From assembly GCA_947476275.1 (NCBI GenBank), contig CANJPQ010000002.1:62001-126000 (forward strand): a stretch of DNA of 64,000 bases, given 5' to 3'. The position numbers were made by a program, and so were the translations under genes. Of this stretch, positions 1 to 11,708 are shown in pieces. The stretch's first letter is position 1. Every line of letters begins with the position of its first letter. A model generated the notes under the pieces. It was given only the letters and a program-made list of their open reading frames with translations. It was not told the origin of the DNA and did not search any database. The stretch comes from Fidelibacterota bacterium. GTDB lineage: Bacteria > Pseudomonadota > Alphaproteobacteria > Rhodospirillales > Rhodospirillaceae.

Positions 1-1
1 T

Positions 2-1369
<1,368 letters not shown>

Positions 1370-1536
1370 GGCCGGTATGTAAGCCCAGCGAAGGGCGATA
1401 TTGTTGAAGGCTGGCCGCCCGGTGGCCATATATTGGGCGGGCCGCACCCCCCATCCAACCGGGGGCGAAGATCGTGGTACGCTGTGGCTCGGCTCGCGGG
1501 TGGGTTCAGGGCCGGACTGCAAGAATGGGAAAAACC

Positions 1537-3777
1537 ATGTCTGAACAGACTGTCGGCCTCTCCAACTCCGTGCCCAGCCGCCGCGCGCTCCTGAAGGGTG
1601 CAGGCGCAGGTCTGGTGCTGTCCTTCAGCGCGTCCCACGTCGGCCATGCCGCAGAGGCCGCGCCAGCGGCCGCGCCCGCCCGCCCGCCGGTGCCGCCATT
1701 GGCCTCCCCGTTCTCCGGCTTCCTGCAGATCGCGCCCGACGGCAAGATCGCCATCTATTCCGGCGGTGCGGAACTCGGTCAGGGCATCTTCACCAACCTG
1801 CCGAAGATCCTCGCCGAGGAACTTGAAGTCGATTTCGACCAGGTCGAATGCAAACTGCCCTACGGCGATGCCAAGGCGCTGGGTGTCGGCGGTCGTCAGA
1901 CCATCGGCGGCTCGACGTCGACGCTGGGTTACTTCCCGATCATGCGCAAAGCCGGCGCCGCCGCCCGCGAGATGCTGGTTGCCGCCGCTGCCGCGCAGTG
2001 GAAGGTCCCGGTCGAGCAATGCCGCACGGTCCAGGGGCGCATCATCCATGACCTCTCCGAGCGCGTGCTGACCTACGGTCAGGTCGCCACCGCCGCCGCC
2101 AAGCTGCCGGTCCCCCAGGAGCCCAAGCTCAAGGACAAGGCGGACTTCAAGTTGATTGGCCACACGGTGCTGCGCAAGGACACGCCGCCGAAGGTCGATG
2201 GCTCCGCGCAATTCGGCGCGGACATTAAGGTGCCGGGCCTGATCGGCGCCGCGGTCGTCATGGCGCCGCGCGTCGGCGCAACTCTTGCACTATTCGACCC
2301 AGCATCGGTCCAGGGGATGTCCGGCGTCATCAAAGTGGTGCCGCTGACAGATCCGGACAAGAATCTCAGCGCCGTCGGCGTGCTGGCTGAAACCTATTGG
2401 CAGGCCCGTCGCGCCGCCGATGCCCTGCATGTGATGTGGACGGGCGGCGACCCGACATTGAGCTCCGCGAAGATTTCGCAGTCCATGCGCGAGCTGTTGA
2501 AGGACGACAGCAAGGCGCAGACGCCGCCGAAGGGTGGTAAGGACGGCGACGTTGCGGCCGCGATGAGCGCGTCCGGCGTCAAGACCATGGATGTCACCTA
2601 CGAAGCGCCCTACATGGCGCACGCGTGCATGGAGCCGATGGTCATCACCGCCCAGGTAAAGGACGGCGCGTGCATGGTGTGGGCGCCGACCCAGCAGCCC
2701 GACGTGTTGCGCAAAACCGCCAGCGACCTCACGGGCATCCCCCGCGAAAAGGTCACGGTGCAGACCACGTTCCTCGGCGGCGGCTTCGGCCGCAAGTGGG
2801 AGATGGATTACCCGACGCAAGTGATCCAACTCGCCATGGCCGCCGGCGGCCGCCCGGTGTGTCTCCAGTGGACGCGCGAGCAGGACATTCAGAACGACTA
2901 CTACCGTCCGGCCTCGATCGTGCGCCTGCGTGGCGCCGTCGATGCGCAGGGCAAGGCGACTTCATTCCAGGCCCGCGCCGTCACGCAGTCGATCGTCAAC
3001 TACAAGCGCATGGCCCCAAAGCCGATTTTCGACGGCACCGCGGTCGAAGGTTTCGCGACCAAGTACGCGATCCCCAATACGCTCGTGGAATGGGTCGATC
3101 CGGGCTACTACGTCCCGGTCGGTTTCTGGCGCAGCGTCGGTCTGTCGCAGAACCTGTTCATGGCCGAAGGCGCCATCGACGAGCTGGCCCATCTCGCCGG
3201 CCGCGATCCCTACGAGTTCCGCCGTGAACTCCTCAAAGACAAGCCGCACGAACTGAAGGTGCTGGAGACGGTCGCGAAAATGGCCGGCTGGGGTCGCAAG
3301 CTGCCCCAAGGCCATGGCCTTGGTATTGCGTTCGGCGAAGGCTTCCGGTCGACCTACGCGCAGGTCGCGGAAGTGTCGGTGAAGAACAACGAGCTGCAGG
3401 TGCACAAAGTGTGGTGCGCGCTTGATTGCGGCCTCGTCATGGACCCGGGCGCGTCCATCGCGCAGGTCGAAGGCGGCATCAACTTCGGTCTGTCGGCGGC
3501 GCTGTTCGGCGAGATCACCCTCGACAAGGGCGGTATCGTCCAATCGAACTTCACCGATTTCGGCATGGTCACCTTGCGCAATGCGCCGGACATCGAGGTC
3601 GAACTGCTCACCGGCGGCGAGAACCCGACCGGCGTCGGCGAAGCGGGCGTGCCGGCGGTTGCCCCGGCGGTCGCCAACGCGATCTTCGCCGCCTCCGGCC
3701 AGCGTCTGCGCAAAATGCCCTTACGTTTGTCCGGCCTGACCGTGGCAGATACGCAGCGACCGCTGAGCGCGAGCTAA
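1537..3777 (+). CDS. Molybdopterin-binding oxidoreductase, isoquinoline 1-oxidoreductase beta-subunit (IorB) type
   Basis: 746 residues, the usual length for IorB-like large subunits of the xanthine dehydrogenase family. The N-terminus carries a Tat signal (SRRALLKGAG then a hydrophobic stretch and an Ala/Pro-rich spacer), so the enzyme should be exported folded with its molybdenum cofactor. Typical segments include GGAELGQGIFT, FLGGGFGRK and the C-terminal GVGEAGVPAVAPAVANA. I chose ATG 1537 because it places the twin arginines normally; upstream in-frame starts (1474, 1525) are possible. IorB enzymes need a small 2Fe-2S subunit (IorA) and often a cytochrome c; neither is adjacent here. The substrate (N-heterocycle or aldehyde) cannot be inferred. 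Confidence 0.88.
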   Translation: MSEQTVGLSNSVPSRRALLKGAGAGLVLSFSASHVGHAAEAAPAAAPARPPVPPLASPFSGFLQIAPDGKIAIYSGGAELGQGIFTNLPKILAEELEVDFDQVECKLPYGDAKALGVGGRQTIGGSTSTLGYFPIMRKAGAAAREMLVAAAAAQWKVPVEQCRTVQGRIIHDLSERVLTYGQVATAAAKLPVPQEPKLKDKADFKLIGHTVLRKDTPPKVDGSAQFGADIKVPGLIGAAVVMAPRVGATLALFDPASVQGMSGVIKVVPLTDPDKNLSAVGVLAETYWQARRAADALHVMWTGGDPTLSSAKISQSMRELLKDDSKAQTPPKGGKDGDVAAAMSASGVKTMDVTYEAPYMAHACMEPMVITAQVKDGACMVWAPTQQPDVLRKTASDLTGIPREKVTVQTTFLGGGFGRKWEMDYPTQVIQLAMAAGGRPVCLQWTREQDIQNDYYRPASIVRLRGAVDAQGKATSFQARAVTQSIVNYKRMAPKPIFDGTAVEGFATKYAIPNTLVEWVDPGYYVPVGFWRSVGLSQNLFMAEGAIDELAHLAGRDPYEFRRELLKDKPHELKVLETVAKMAGWGRKLPQGHGLGIAFGEGFRSTYAQVAEVSVKNNELQVHKVWCALDCGLVMDPGASIAQVEGGINFGLSAALFGEITLDKGGIVQSNFTDFGMVTLRNAPDIEVELLTGGENPTGVGEAGVPAVAPAVANAIFAASGQRLRKMPLRLSGLTVADTQRPLSAS

Positions 3778-3849
3778 GGGACCGTTTCGGGTCGTTAGGA
3801 ATACCGGGACATTTACGGTACACTCTGTCCGCGTTTTCGGAAGGTCGGG

Positions 3850-4056
3850 GTGACGATGAAGCGCCGCAATCCGTTTTTGATCACGACATGGTGGGTCATC
3901 GTTGCGGCGTCCCTGTGCGTCCTGCGGCCCAACGGCAGCATGAAGGTCGGCATCATCATGTTCGCCTTCACGCCATTCCCGCTGATCGTCGATATCGTCC
4001 GCCGCAAATTCAGCGCGGCCCTCAAAGCTCCCGCCAAGCCGGGCAGCGATCACTAG
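3850..4056 (+). CDS. Small two-helix membrane protein, function unknown
   Basis: A 68-residue protein with a basic N-terminus (MTMKRRNPF), two hydrophobic segments ([15 protein letters not shown] and [15 protein letters not shown]) separated by a short polar loop, and a basic tail. The GTG at 3850 has GGAAGG (3839-3844) five bases upstream; ATG 3856 is the alternative. Its stop overlaps the ppc stop on the other strand in the shared tetranucleotide CTAG, so the two genes converge tail to tail. I do not recognise a family. Reality as a gene is supported by the ribosome-binding site and by membrane-protein composition unlike the antisense frames. Confidence 0.6.
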   Translation: MTMKRRNPFLITTWWVIVAASLCVLRPNGSMKVGIIMFAFTPFPLIVDIVRRKFSAALKAPAKPGSDH

Positions 4057-6821
4057 CCGCTATTGCGCAGCCCCGCCGCGATGCCGTTGATCGACAGGTG
4101 AATACCTTCCACCACCCGCGCGTCGGTGTCCCCGGCGCGGTGACGGCGCAGCAGCTCCACCTGGATGTGGTTCAACGGATCGACATAGGGGAAGCGGTTG
4201 CGCATCGAGCGGGCGAGCAGCGGATTGCGTTCGAGCAGCGTCTTCTGCTCGCTGATTTTCAACACCGCCTCAACACACGCTTTCCACTCGTTCCGCACGC
4301 GCATGAAGATGGCCTTGCGCAAGGCCGCATCTGACACGAGTGCGGCATAGCGCGCAGCGATGCCGATGTCGCTCTTGGCGAGCACCATGTCCATGTTGGA
4401 CAGCATCGTGGTGAAGAACGGCCACTCCGCGTACATCGCTTGCAGCGTCTGCAGGCCGTCCGGATGAGCCTTGAGATAGGCCTCAACGCCCGCGCCGAAG
4501 CCGTACCACCCCGGCAGCATCAACCGGCACTGCGACCAGCTGAACACCCACGGGATCGCGCGCAGGTCCTCGATCTTGCTCGACTTGGTGCGTGACGATG
4601 GACGGCTGCCGATGTTGAGGCTGCCGATCTCGCCGATAACCGTGGACTCGCGGAAGAACGTCTCGAATCCGTCTGTCTCGTAGACCAATCCGCGATACGC
4701 CGTGAATGCGGTGTCGGAGAGTTCGTCCATCACCGCCAGGAACGCGGGCTTCACCGCGCCGTCGGGATGCGGCAGCAAGGTCGCTTCCAGCGTGGCGGCG
4801 GCCAGCGTCTCGAGATTGCGCCGGCCGACTTCCGGGTTGGAGTATTTCGCCGCGATCACTTCGCCCTGTTCGGTGATGCGGATCGCGCCGGTCACCGCGC
4901 CTTCAGGCTGCGCGAGGATCGCTTGATAGCTCGGGCCGCCGCCGCGACCGACGGAGCCGCCGCGGCCGTGGAACAGCCGCATCCGCACCCCGTGTTTGCG
5001 GAACACCGCGATCAGCGCGACTTCGGCCTTGTAGAGTTCCCAGGTGGATGTCGTGTAGCCGCCGTCCTTGTTGCTGTCGGAATAGCCCAGCATCACTTCC
5101 TGCACGTTGCCGCGGGACTTCAGGAACGCGCGGTACACTGGCAGGCTGAACAGCCGATCCATGATCGCCGGGCAACGCCGCAAATCGTCGATGGTCTCGA
5201 ACAGCGGCACCACGTCGATGTCGAGCGCCTGTTCGCTCGGCCGGCACAGCCCGACCTCCTTCATGAACACGGCGACGGCGAGGATGTCGGACGCGCGGGC
5301 ACACTTGGAGATGACGTAGTGTGGCACCGCCGCCGCGCCGTATCGCGCGCGCCCTCTCGCGGCGACGCGGTGGATCGCCAGTTCGCCCTTGGTCTCGTCG
5401 CCATAGGCCAGATGGGACGAGGCGAGGGGGCGTGCGCTTTCCAGTTCGCGCGCGAGCACGTCGATGCGGGTGTTCTCCTCCATCGCCGCGAAGTTGGCCG
5501 ACACCCCGGCGGCCTTGAGCAGTTCGCCCATGACGCGTTCGTGGATATCGGCATTCTGCCGCATGTCGATCTCGGCGAGGTAGAACCCGAACAGATCCAC
5601 CGCGCGGCGCAGGTGCCGCACGCGGCCCCGCGCCAATTCCGGCGAGCCGTTGTCGGCCAGCGACGCACAGATCACATCGAGGTCGCGCAGCAGTTCGCCG
5701 GCATTGAGATAGGGGGAGGCTTCCGCCACCGCCTGCAGCGGCGATTCGCTCTGGTCCAGCTTCCACGCGGTCGCCGCCAGGCGTGCATACATGCCGCTGA
5801 TGGCGCGGCGGTACGGTTCGTCCTTGCGCTGCGGCGAGGTGTCCGGCGAAGCCGCGACCAGGGCGCGCAAGTCGTCCGACATCGGCACGATGCGGCCGTC
5901 GAGGGAAAGCTCGCCGCCGAGCCGATGCAACTCGCCGAGATAGAATTGCAGCGCCCGCGTGCTTTGCGTGCGCAGCGTGTCGCGCAAAACGTCGGCCGTC
6001 ACGAACGGGTTGCCGTCCCGGTCGCCGCCGATCCAACTGCCGATGCGCAGGAACGACGGCACCGCCAAGCCGGTCCACGCCGCATCGATCGCGCCGAGTT
6101 GGTCTTCCAGGTCGGCGTAGAACCGCGGCAATTCCCGCAGGAACGTCTGATCGAAATACGCCAGCCCGTTGGTGACCTCGTCGATCACCCGCAGGCGGGT
6201 GTCGCGCAGGATGCTGGTCTGCCACAGGGTGACCACGGCGCGTTGGAGCGCATCGCGATTGGCCTTCAGTTCCTCCGGCGTAAACGGAATGCGATCCCGC
6301 GCGTCGAGCAGATGCGCGATCTCGATCTCCCGGTCGATGGAACTGCGCCGGCGGATCTCGGTCGGATGCGCCGTCAGCACGGGCACACACAGGGCGTGGG
6401 CGAAGAACGCCGCCAAAGTGTCACGGGTCAGGCCCGCTTGTTTGCCGCGCTCCAGCACATAGGGCATGGACCCTTCGCGCGGCGCTGCCCCGGCAATGGC
6501 ATGGGCGCGGCTGCGGCGGATGTGGTGCTGGTCCTCGGCGATATTGGCCAGGTGCGAGAAATAGCTGAAGGCGCGGATGATCTTGGTGGCGTGCTCGCCC
6601 GCGAGATCGTGGATCAGCGATTCAAGCTCGCCTTGGGCGCTCTTGTCGTCGTCGCGGTGGAAGCGCACCGCCAATTGGCGGATGGCTTCGACGGCGTTGA
6701 AGGTGTCTTCGCCTTCGTGCGTGCGCACCGTGTCGCCCAGGATGCGCCCCAGCAGCCGGATATCGTACCGGAGCGGTTCGTCCTTAGGGGCTGCGTCAGG
6801 GGTCTCGGGGGCGGCATCCAT
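4053..6821 (-). CDS. ppc: Phosphoenolpyruvate carboxylase
   Basis: 922 residues, full family length. It carboxylates phosphoenolpyruvate with bicarbonate to oxaloacetate, replenishing the TCA cycle in the cytoplasm. Visible family motifs are [12 protein letters not shown] (catalytic histidine), [25 protein letters not shown], the glycine-rich catalytic loop [33 protein letters not shown], and the invariant C-terminal end [12 protein letters not shown], whose last Gly follows the conserved NG pattern. It lies 48 bases after mlaC on the same strand and may be co-transcribed with the mlaA-mlaC pair, although no functional tie is known. Confidence 0.98.
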   Translation of the reverse strand: MDAAPETPDAAPKDEPLRYDIRLLGRILGDTVRTHEGEDTFNAVEAIRQLAVRFHRDDDKSAQGELESLIHDLAGEHATKIIRAFSYFSHLANIAEDQHHIRRSRAHAIAGAAPREGSMPYVLERGKQAGLTRDTLAAFFAHALCVPVLTAHPTEIRRRSSIDREIEIAHLLDARDRIPFTPEELKANRDALQRAVVTLWQTSILRDTRLRVIDEVTNGLAYFDQTFLRELPRFYADLEDQLGAIDAAWTGLAVPSFLRIGSWIGGDRDGNPFVTADVLRDTLRTQSTRALQFYLGELHRLGGELSLDGRIVPMSDDLRALVAASPDTSPQRKDEPYRRAISGMYARLAATAWKLDQSESPLQAVAEASPYLNAGELLRDLDVICASLADNGSPELARGRVRHLRRAVDLFGFYLAEIDMRQNADIHERVMGELLKAAGVSANFAAMEENTRIDVLARELESARPLASSHLAYGDETKGELAIHRVAARGRARYGAAAVPHYVISKCARASDILAVAVFMKEVGLCRPSEQALDIDVVPLFETIDDLRRCPAIMDRLFSLPVYRAFLKSRGNVQEVMLGYSDSNKDGGYTTSTWELYKAEVALIAVFRKHGVRMRLFHGRGGSVGRGGGPSYQAILAQPEGAVTGAIRITEQGEVIAAKYSNPEVGRRNLETLAAATLEATLLPHPDGAVKPAFLAVMDELSDTAFTAYRGLVYETDGFETFFRESTVIGEIGSLNIGSRPSSRTKSSKIEDLRAIPWVFSWSQCRLMLPGWYGFGAGVEAYLKAHPDGLQTLQAMYAEWPFFTTMLSNMDMVLAKSDIGIAARYAALVSDAALRKAIFMRVRNEWKACVEAVLKISEQKTLLERNPLLARSMRNRFPYVDPLNHIQVELLRRHRAGDTDARVVEGIHLSINGIAAGLRNSG

Positions 6822-6869
6822 GGCGGCGTCTCTCTCAAGATCGTCAGGGAAGCACTCCGACCGGGCGGT

Positions 6870-7487
6870 CTAGCCGACCTCTTTCGCGAGGTCGCGCGCC
6901 CGGCTTTCCAAGGCGCTGATCAGTCCCGGCATCCCGCCCTGCTGCGAGATGATGGTGGCGTATTCCTGGCGATAGGTGATCGCCATGCTCACGCCTTCGA
7001 TGATCACGTCGACCACGCGCAAGCCGTCGTCTCGATTCCGTAAGCGCCACTGCACGGCGAAGGAATCGTTCGATCCCTTGCCGACGATGCGGGAGTTCAC
7101 GACCGAACCGTCGGTCCCGTCGGGCGCGGTGGATTCCACCTTCAGCGTCTGGCCGTTGTATTCCGAGAAGCGCCGGTTCCAGGTGTAGACAATCACGTCC
7201 TCGAACACCTTGAGGAACTTTTCCTGCTCCGCCGGCGGCGTGGTGCGCCAGAAGCGGCCGACGACGAACCGCGCGATGGCGGGAATATCGAACAGGCCCT
7301 TGAACAGGGTACGGAACCGCTCCGCCTTTTCCTTCTGGCTGATCTTCGCTTCAAGCACCTCGACGATGCCGACCTGGGCGAAGTGGCTGACGAAAGCCGA
7401 CGGATCGCTCTTCCACTCTTGCGCAAAGGCGAGTGCGGGGCACGTGAGCGCGGTGGCGGAGATCAGGCAGAAACGGCGGCGGTTCAT
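6870..7487 (-). CDS. MlaC-type phospholipid-binding periplasmic protein
   Basis: 205 residues, MlaC/Ttg2D family. The N-terminus (MNRRRFCLISATALTCPALAFA) is a signal peptide with cleavage predicted after AFA, giving a periplasmic protein. Family features include the FDIPAIARFVVGRFWR segment, TWNRRFSEYNGQTLKV and the C-terminal DVIIEGVSMAITYRQEYATII. MlaC proteins shuttle phospholipid between an outer-membrane MlaA-OmpC complex and the inner-membrane MlaFEDB ABC transporter. The gene sits 28 bases downstream of the mlaA homologue; the transporter genes (mlaF, mlaE, mlaD) are not in this window. Confidence 0.93.
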   Translation of the reverse strand: MNRRRFCLISATALTCPALAFAQEWKSDPSAFVSHFAQVGIVEVLEAKISQKEKAERFRTLFKGLFDIPAIARFVVGRFWRTTPPAEQEKFLKVFEDVIVYTWNRRFSEYNGQTLKVESTAPDGTDGSVVNSRIVGKGSNDSFAVQWRLRNRDDGLRVVDVIIEGVSMAITYRQEYATIISQQGGMPGLISALESRARDLAKEVG

Positions 7488-7515
7488 CGGATCACCTCAA
7501 ACGGACGGCGCCAGC

Positions 7516-8328
7516 TTAACGGGGCGCTTGCGGCTTTTCCGGGGCAAAGGGGTCGCCGTCTTCATCGTCGAAGCTGGGCATCGACCCGGCCGGCGGCGGC
7601 GCGCCGTTGCGGATTTCCTTCGCCCGGTACTGACGATAGGCCGAACGCAGCGCGGCGTAGTAGTCGATCGATGATTTCTTCAACTCGTCCGTGGTCGCCA
7701 TGGTTGTGGACTTGGCGTCGACCAACTCGGCGCCCAGGTAAGCCCACTGGATCCACTGGATGTTGTGAGAGTTGTAGGAATACCAGCTGACCGGATCCAA
7801 GCCGAAATTGTCCACGCCCAATCCAATGCCATCGCGCACGCCGGACGGCCCCAGGATCGGGAGATACAGGAACGGGCCTTCGCCCGCCCCCAATACCGCC
7901 AGCGTTTGGCCGAAGTCTTCGGTGTGGCCGGGCACGCCCACGCGCGCACCGACGTCGAACAGACCGCCGAGGCCGATGGTGGAATTGATGATCAGGCGCC
8001 AGAAGGTCTCCAGCGCGCGCGTGGCTTCGCCTTGCAGCACGTCGTTCACGAAGGTGATCGGCGAGCGCAGGTTGGCGATGGCGTTGGTCACGCCGTTGCG
8101 GGCCGGCTGCGGCACCACTTTGGTGTAAGTCCAGGCCACCGGCCGGATCAGCGCCGCGTCGAGGCCCTGGTCGATCTTGAACATCACCCGGTTGGTCGGC
8201 TCCCAGGGGTCGTTGATCTGCTGGAACGCCCGCACCGCCGCCGGATCGCTTGCGGGCGGCCTGGTGGCGCAACCGGCCAGCATCACTGCGGCGGCGAGGA
8301 TCAGCAGGCGAGGGAGGACAGCGGTCAC
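7516..8328 (-). CDS. mlaA: MlaA (VacJ) family outer-membrane lipoprotein
   Basis: 270 residues. It starts with a lipoprotein signal ending in the lipobox MLAGC, so cysteine 19 should be acylated. The VacJ/MlaA core follows: NDPWEPTNRVMFKIDQGLD, INSTIGLGGLFDVG, EDFGQTLAVLGAGEGPFLYLPILGPS, and VDAKSTTMATTDELKKSSIDYYAALRSAYRQ. MlaA removes mislocalised phospholipid from the outer leaflet of the outer membrane and passes it to MlaC, whose gene follows directly. The C-terminus is proline-rich and acidic. The 169-base gap to metF is divergent and should hold both promoters. Confidence 0.95.
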   Translation of the reverse strand: MTAVLPRLLILAAAVMLAGCATRPPASDPAAVRAFQQINDPWEPTNRVMFKIDQGLDAALIRPVAWTYTKVVPQPARNGVTNAIANLRSPITFVNDVLQGEATRALETFWRLIINSTIGLGGLFDVGARVGVPGHTEDFGQTLAVLGAGEGPFLYLPILGPSGVRDGIGLGVDNFGLDPVSWYSYNSHNIQWIQWAYLGAELVDAKSTTMATTDELKKSSIDYYAALRSAYRQYRAKEIRNGAPPPAGSMPSFDDEDGDPFAPEKPQAPR

Positions 8329-8497
8329 GGGGGAGCCTCGGTCGATCCACCTAAGCGGCGGAAAACATTGCGAAAGCAGGTCAGGAACCCAGGGTTAACA
8401 CGGAATCCCGCGTGGGCGCCAGACGGGCCGCGGCAACCCTGTACAAAGGCCATATGATCGTGGTTTGTTCCGCTCCCCTTGGATTGCTCAAGAGAAA

Positions 8498-9370
8498 GTG
8501 CCTCCTGTGGCTGCCTCCCTTTCGCCCCCGATCTCCGTGTCCTTTGAGTTCTTCCCGCCGCGGACGGAGAAGATGCACGAACAGCTGTGGGCGTCGATTG
8601 AGCGGCTGGCACCCTTGCGTCCCGCGTTCATGTCGGTGACCTATGGCGCCGGCGGGTCCACTCGGGAACGCACCCACGACACCGTCACCCGCATTCAGCG
8701 CGAGAAGGGCATCCAGGCCGCCGCGCACCTCACCTGCGTTGGCGCCACCCGCGCCGAGATCGACGAGGTTGCCAAGCACTACTGGCAGTCCGGCATCCGC
8801 CACATCGTCGCCCTGCGCGGCGATCCGCCGGAAGGTCAGGCGAAATACGCCCCGCACCCGGGCGGCTACGCCTACGCCGCGGAATTGATTGCCGGCCTGA
8901 AAAAGGTCGCCGACTTCGAGATCAGCGTCGCCGCCTATCCCGAAGTACATCCCGAAGCGCGCAGTCCCGAAGACGACATCGAAAATCTGAAGCGGAAAGT
9001 CGCTGCCGGCGCGTCGCGCGCCATCACCCAGTCGTTCTTCGACCCGGACGCGTTCTTGCGCTTTCGCGACAAGGCCGCGGGCCTCGGCGTGCCCTTGGTG
9101 CCGGGGATCATCGTCGCCACCAATCTCGCGACGCTGAAGTCCTGCATCAAGATGGGCACCAAGGTGCCGCAGCGCATGTTCGATCTCTTTGCCGGGCTGG
9201 ACGAGGACGTGGATACCCGGAAGCTTTTGGCGGCGACACAGATCGCGGAGCTGGTGCGCACGCTGGAACGTGAAGGCGTGAAGGATTTCCATTTCTACAC
9301 CTTGAACCGTGCCGATTTGACCTACGCCATTTGCCATCTGCTGGGCTTGCGCCCGGCCGCTTCGTCCTGA
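8498..9370 (+). CDS. metF: 5,10-methylenetetrahydrofolate reductase
   Basis: About 290 residues, MetF family, FAD-dependent; it reduces 5,10-methylene-THF to 5-methyl-THF for methionine synthesis. Motifs: ISVSFEFFPPRTEKM at the N-terminus, FMSVTYGAGGSTRERT, HLTCVGATR, IRHIVALRGDPPEG, SVAAYPEVHPEA, and ITQSFFDPDAFLRF. No ATG lies near the N-terminus; the frame reaches TTG 8465, but GTG 8498 places the conserved ISVSFEFF at the usual distance, so I prefer it with modest confidence. The TGA stop (9368-9370) shares its last base with the ATG of uvrD, indicating translational coupling. I see no SAM or SAH riboswitch in the leader. Confidence 0.95.
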   Translation: MPPVAASLSPPISVSFEFFPPRTEKMHEQLWASIERLAPLRPAFMSVTYGAGGSTRERTHDTVTRIQREKGIQAAAHLTCVGATRAEIDEVAKHYWQSGIRHIVALRGDPPEGQAKYAPHPGGYAYAAELIAGLKKVADFEISVAAYPEVHPEARSPEDDIENLKRKVAAGASRAITQSFFDPDAFLRFRDKAAGLGVPLVPGIIVATNLATLKSCIKMGTKVPQRMFDLFAGLDEDVDTRKLLAATQIAELVRTLEREGVKDFHFYTLNRADLTYAICHLLGLRPAASS

Positions 9371-11679
9371 TGTCGGATCCCTTCGCGCTCGACGAAGACC
9401 CCACGCCCGCACCGTTCACCCCCGCGCGCGGCGCTGTTGCCGCGCCCGTTTCCATGGGCCCGCCGCCCGCCTGGATCACCAGCCTCAACGCCGAGCAGCG
9501 CGAAGCGGTGGAGACCACCGAGGGCCCCGTGCTGGTGCTCTCCGGCGCTGGCACCGGCAAGACCCGCGTGCTCACCGCGCGCCTCGCCAACATCCTGGCG
9601 AAGGGCCTCGCGAAACCGTGGCAGGTCCTGTCCGTCACCTTCACCAACCGCGCCGCGCGCGAGATGCGCGAGCGGGTCAGCGCCCTGGTCGGCCCGGTGG
9701 CGGAAGCCCTGTGGCTCGGCACCTTCCATGCCATCGGCGTGCGCATCCTGCGCCGCCATGCGGAAGCCGTCGGCCTGAAATCGAATTTCACCATCTTGGA
9801 TTCCGACGACCAACTCCGCCTGCTCAAGCAGGTGATGGAAGCCGACAGCATCGATTCCAAGAAGTGGCCGGCCCAAGGGCTGATGGGCGTGATCCAGCGC
9901 TGGAAGGATCGCGGGCTCACGCCGGACAAAGTCACCGCCGGCGAGAAAAGCGAGTTCGCCGCAGGCCGCGCGCTGGCGCTCTATAGCGCCTACCAGGATC
10001 GCCTGAAGCAGCTCAACGCCGCGGACTTCGGCGATCTCCTGCTGCACGGCCTCACGATCTTTCAGTCCCAGCCCGAGGTACTCGCCCAGTACCAGGATCA
10101 GTTCCGCTACATCCTGGTGGACGAGTACCAGGATACCAACGTGGCGCAGTACCTGTGGCTGCGCCTGCTCAGCCAGAAGCAGAAGAACCTGTGCTGCGTC
10201 GGCGACGACGACCAGTCGATCTACTCCTGGCGCGGCGCGGAAGTCGGCAACATCCTGCGCTTCGAGAAAGATTTTCCTAACGCGAAGGTGATCCGCCTCG
10301 AAAGCAACTACCGCTCCACGCCCACGATCCTCGCCGCCGCCTCGCACCTGATCGCCCACAACGAGGACCGCCTCGGCAAGACCCTGCGCACCGGCCGCGA
10401 CGGCATCGAAGACGGTGAGCAGATCGAAGTGCGCGGCGTGTGGGACGGCGCGGAAGAAGCGCGCTGGGTGGTCGAAGAGATCGAAGGCCTCCAACGCCGC
10501 GGCCAGAAGCTCAACAACGTCGCCATCCTGGTGCGCGCCGGCTTCCAGATGCTGGAATTCGAAGAACGCCTGATCCAGACCGGCGTGCCCTATCGGGTGA
10601 TCGGCGGCCCGCGCTTCTATGAGCGTCTCGAGATCCGCGATGCGCTGGCGTACCTGCGCCTCATCAACCAGCCCGACGACGACCTCGCGTTCGAGCGCAT
10701 CGTCAATAAGCCCAAGCGCGGCATCGGCGAATCCACCGTGCAGAAGCTGCACGTGCTGGCGCGCGCGCAAAACGTGCCGCTGATGGAAGCTACCTTGCGC
10801 ATGATCGAGACGGACGAGCTGCGCCCCCAGGTGCGCAGCACGTTGCGCGACCTGATGGCGAGCTTCGCCCGCTGGCGCACCATGCGCGAGACCCTGCCGC
10901 TGACGGAACTGACCGCCCTGGTGCTTGAAGACGCGGGCTATCTGGAAATGTGGAAGAACGACAAGTCGCCGGAAGCGCCGGGGCGGCTCGACAACTTGCG
11001 TGAGTTTGCCACCGGCCTGTCGGAGTGGGACAGCCTCGCCGGCTTCCTCGATCACGTCAGCTTGGTGATGGAGAACGAAGCCAACGCCGCCGACGAAGCG
11101 GTGTCGTTGATGACCCTGCACGGCGCCAAGGGCCTGGAGTTCGATGCGGTGTTTCTGCCGGGCTGGGAGGAAGAGATTTTCCCCAATCGTCGCGCGCTGG
11201 ATGAAAACGGCCAGGCGGCATTGGAGGAGGAGCGGCGGCTCGCCTATGTCGGCATCACCCGCGCCCGCCAGCGCGTGTTCATCTCATTCGCCGCCAACCG
11301 CCGCGTCTTCGCGCAGTGGCAGTCGAGCCTGCCGTCGCGGTTCATCGACGAACTGCCGAAGGAGAACGTGCGCCTGCAGTCCGACGCCGGCCAATTCGGC
11401 AATCGCGGCTTCTCCGAAGGCTGGCAGAGCATGACTGCGAAGTGGGGCAACGCCGCCCCCGGCGGGTTCAGTTCCCAACGCCGTCCACCGGTGGTGGACA
11501 CGAAGTGGGAAGTCGTCCCGCGCGAATCCCAAGGCGGCATCGACATCGGCGACCGCGTGTTCCACCAGAAGTTCGGCTACGGCATCGTGACGGCGGTGGA
11601 TGATTGCAAGTTGGAGATCAACTTCGAGAAAGCCGGCGTGAAGCGCGTCATGGACAGCTTCGTGACCCTGGCGCACTAA
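9370..11679 (+). CDS. uvrD: ATP-dependent DNA helicase UvrD/PcrA (superfamily 1A)
   Basis: 769 residues. All SF1 motifs are readable: Walker A SGAGTGKTRVLTAR, Ia TFTNRAAREM, Walker B LVDEYQDTN, motif III GDDDQSIYSWRGA, motif IV ESNYRST, motif V TLHGAKGLEFDAVFLPG, motif VI RRLAYVGITRARQRV. The C-terminus ends in the Tudor-like RNA-polymerase-interacting domain (RVFHQKFGYGIVTAV). The enzyme acts in nucleotide excision and mismatch repair and removes RecA or RNA polymerase from DNA. ATG 9370 overlaps the metF stop by one base; an upstream in-frame start at 9331 would lie within metF and is not needed. The N-terminal 35 residues are Pro/Ala-rich and poorly conserved. Confidence 0.97.
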   Translation: MSDPFALDEDPTPAPFTPARGAVAAPVSMGPPPAWITSLNAEQREAVETTEGPVLVLSGAGTGKTRVLTARLANILAKGLAKPWQVLSVTFTNRAAREMRERVSALVGPVAEALWLGTFHAIGVRILRRHAEAVGLKSNFTILDSDDQLRLLKQVMEADSIDSKKWPAQGLMGVIQRWKDRGLTPDKVTAGEKSEFAAGRALALYSAYQDRLKQLNAADFGDLLLHGLTIFQSQPEVLAQYQDQFRYILVDEYQDTNVAQYLWLRLLSQKQKNLCCVGDDDQSIYSWRGAEVGNILRFEKDFPNAKVIRLESNYRSTPTILAAASHLIAHNEDRLGKTLRTGRDGIEDGEQIEVRGVWDGAEEARWVVEEIEGLQRRGQKLNNVAILVRAGFQMLEFEERLIQTGVPYRVIGGPRFYERLEIRDALAYLRLINQPDDDLAFERIVNKPKRGIGESTVQKLHVLARAQNVPLMEATLRMIETDELRPQVRSTLRDLMASFARWRTMRETLPLTELTALVLEDAGYLEMWKNDKSPEAPGRLDNLREFATGLSEWDSLAGFLDHVSLVMENEANAADEAVSLMTLHGAKGLEFDAVFLPGWEEEIFPNRRALDENGQAALEEERRLAYVGITRARQRVFISFAANRRVFAQWQSSLPSRFIDELPKENVRLQSDAGQFGNRGFSEGWQSMTAKWGNAAPGGFSSQRRPPVVDTKWEVVPRESQGGIDIGDRVFHQKFGYGIVTAVDDCKLEINFEKAGVKRVMDSFVTLAH

Positions 11680-11708
11680 CCAGGCACGAACGTAGCGCCT
11701 CACTCCGA

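Noticed and set aside
4767-7043. 758-codon plus-strand frame opposite ppc
   Set aside because: Antisense shadow, His/Arg/Gly-rich, no motifs; ppc on the other strand has every family motif.
8329-8497. Possible SAM or SAH riboswitch before metF
   Set aside because: I looked for SAM-II and SAH core motifs and saw none; the leader has no convincing pseudoknot.
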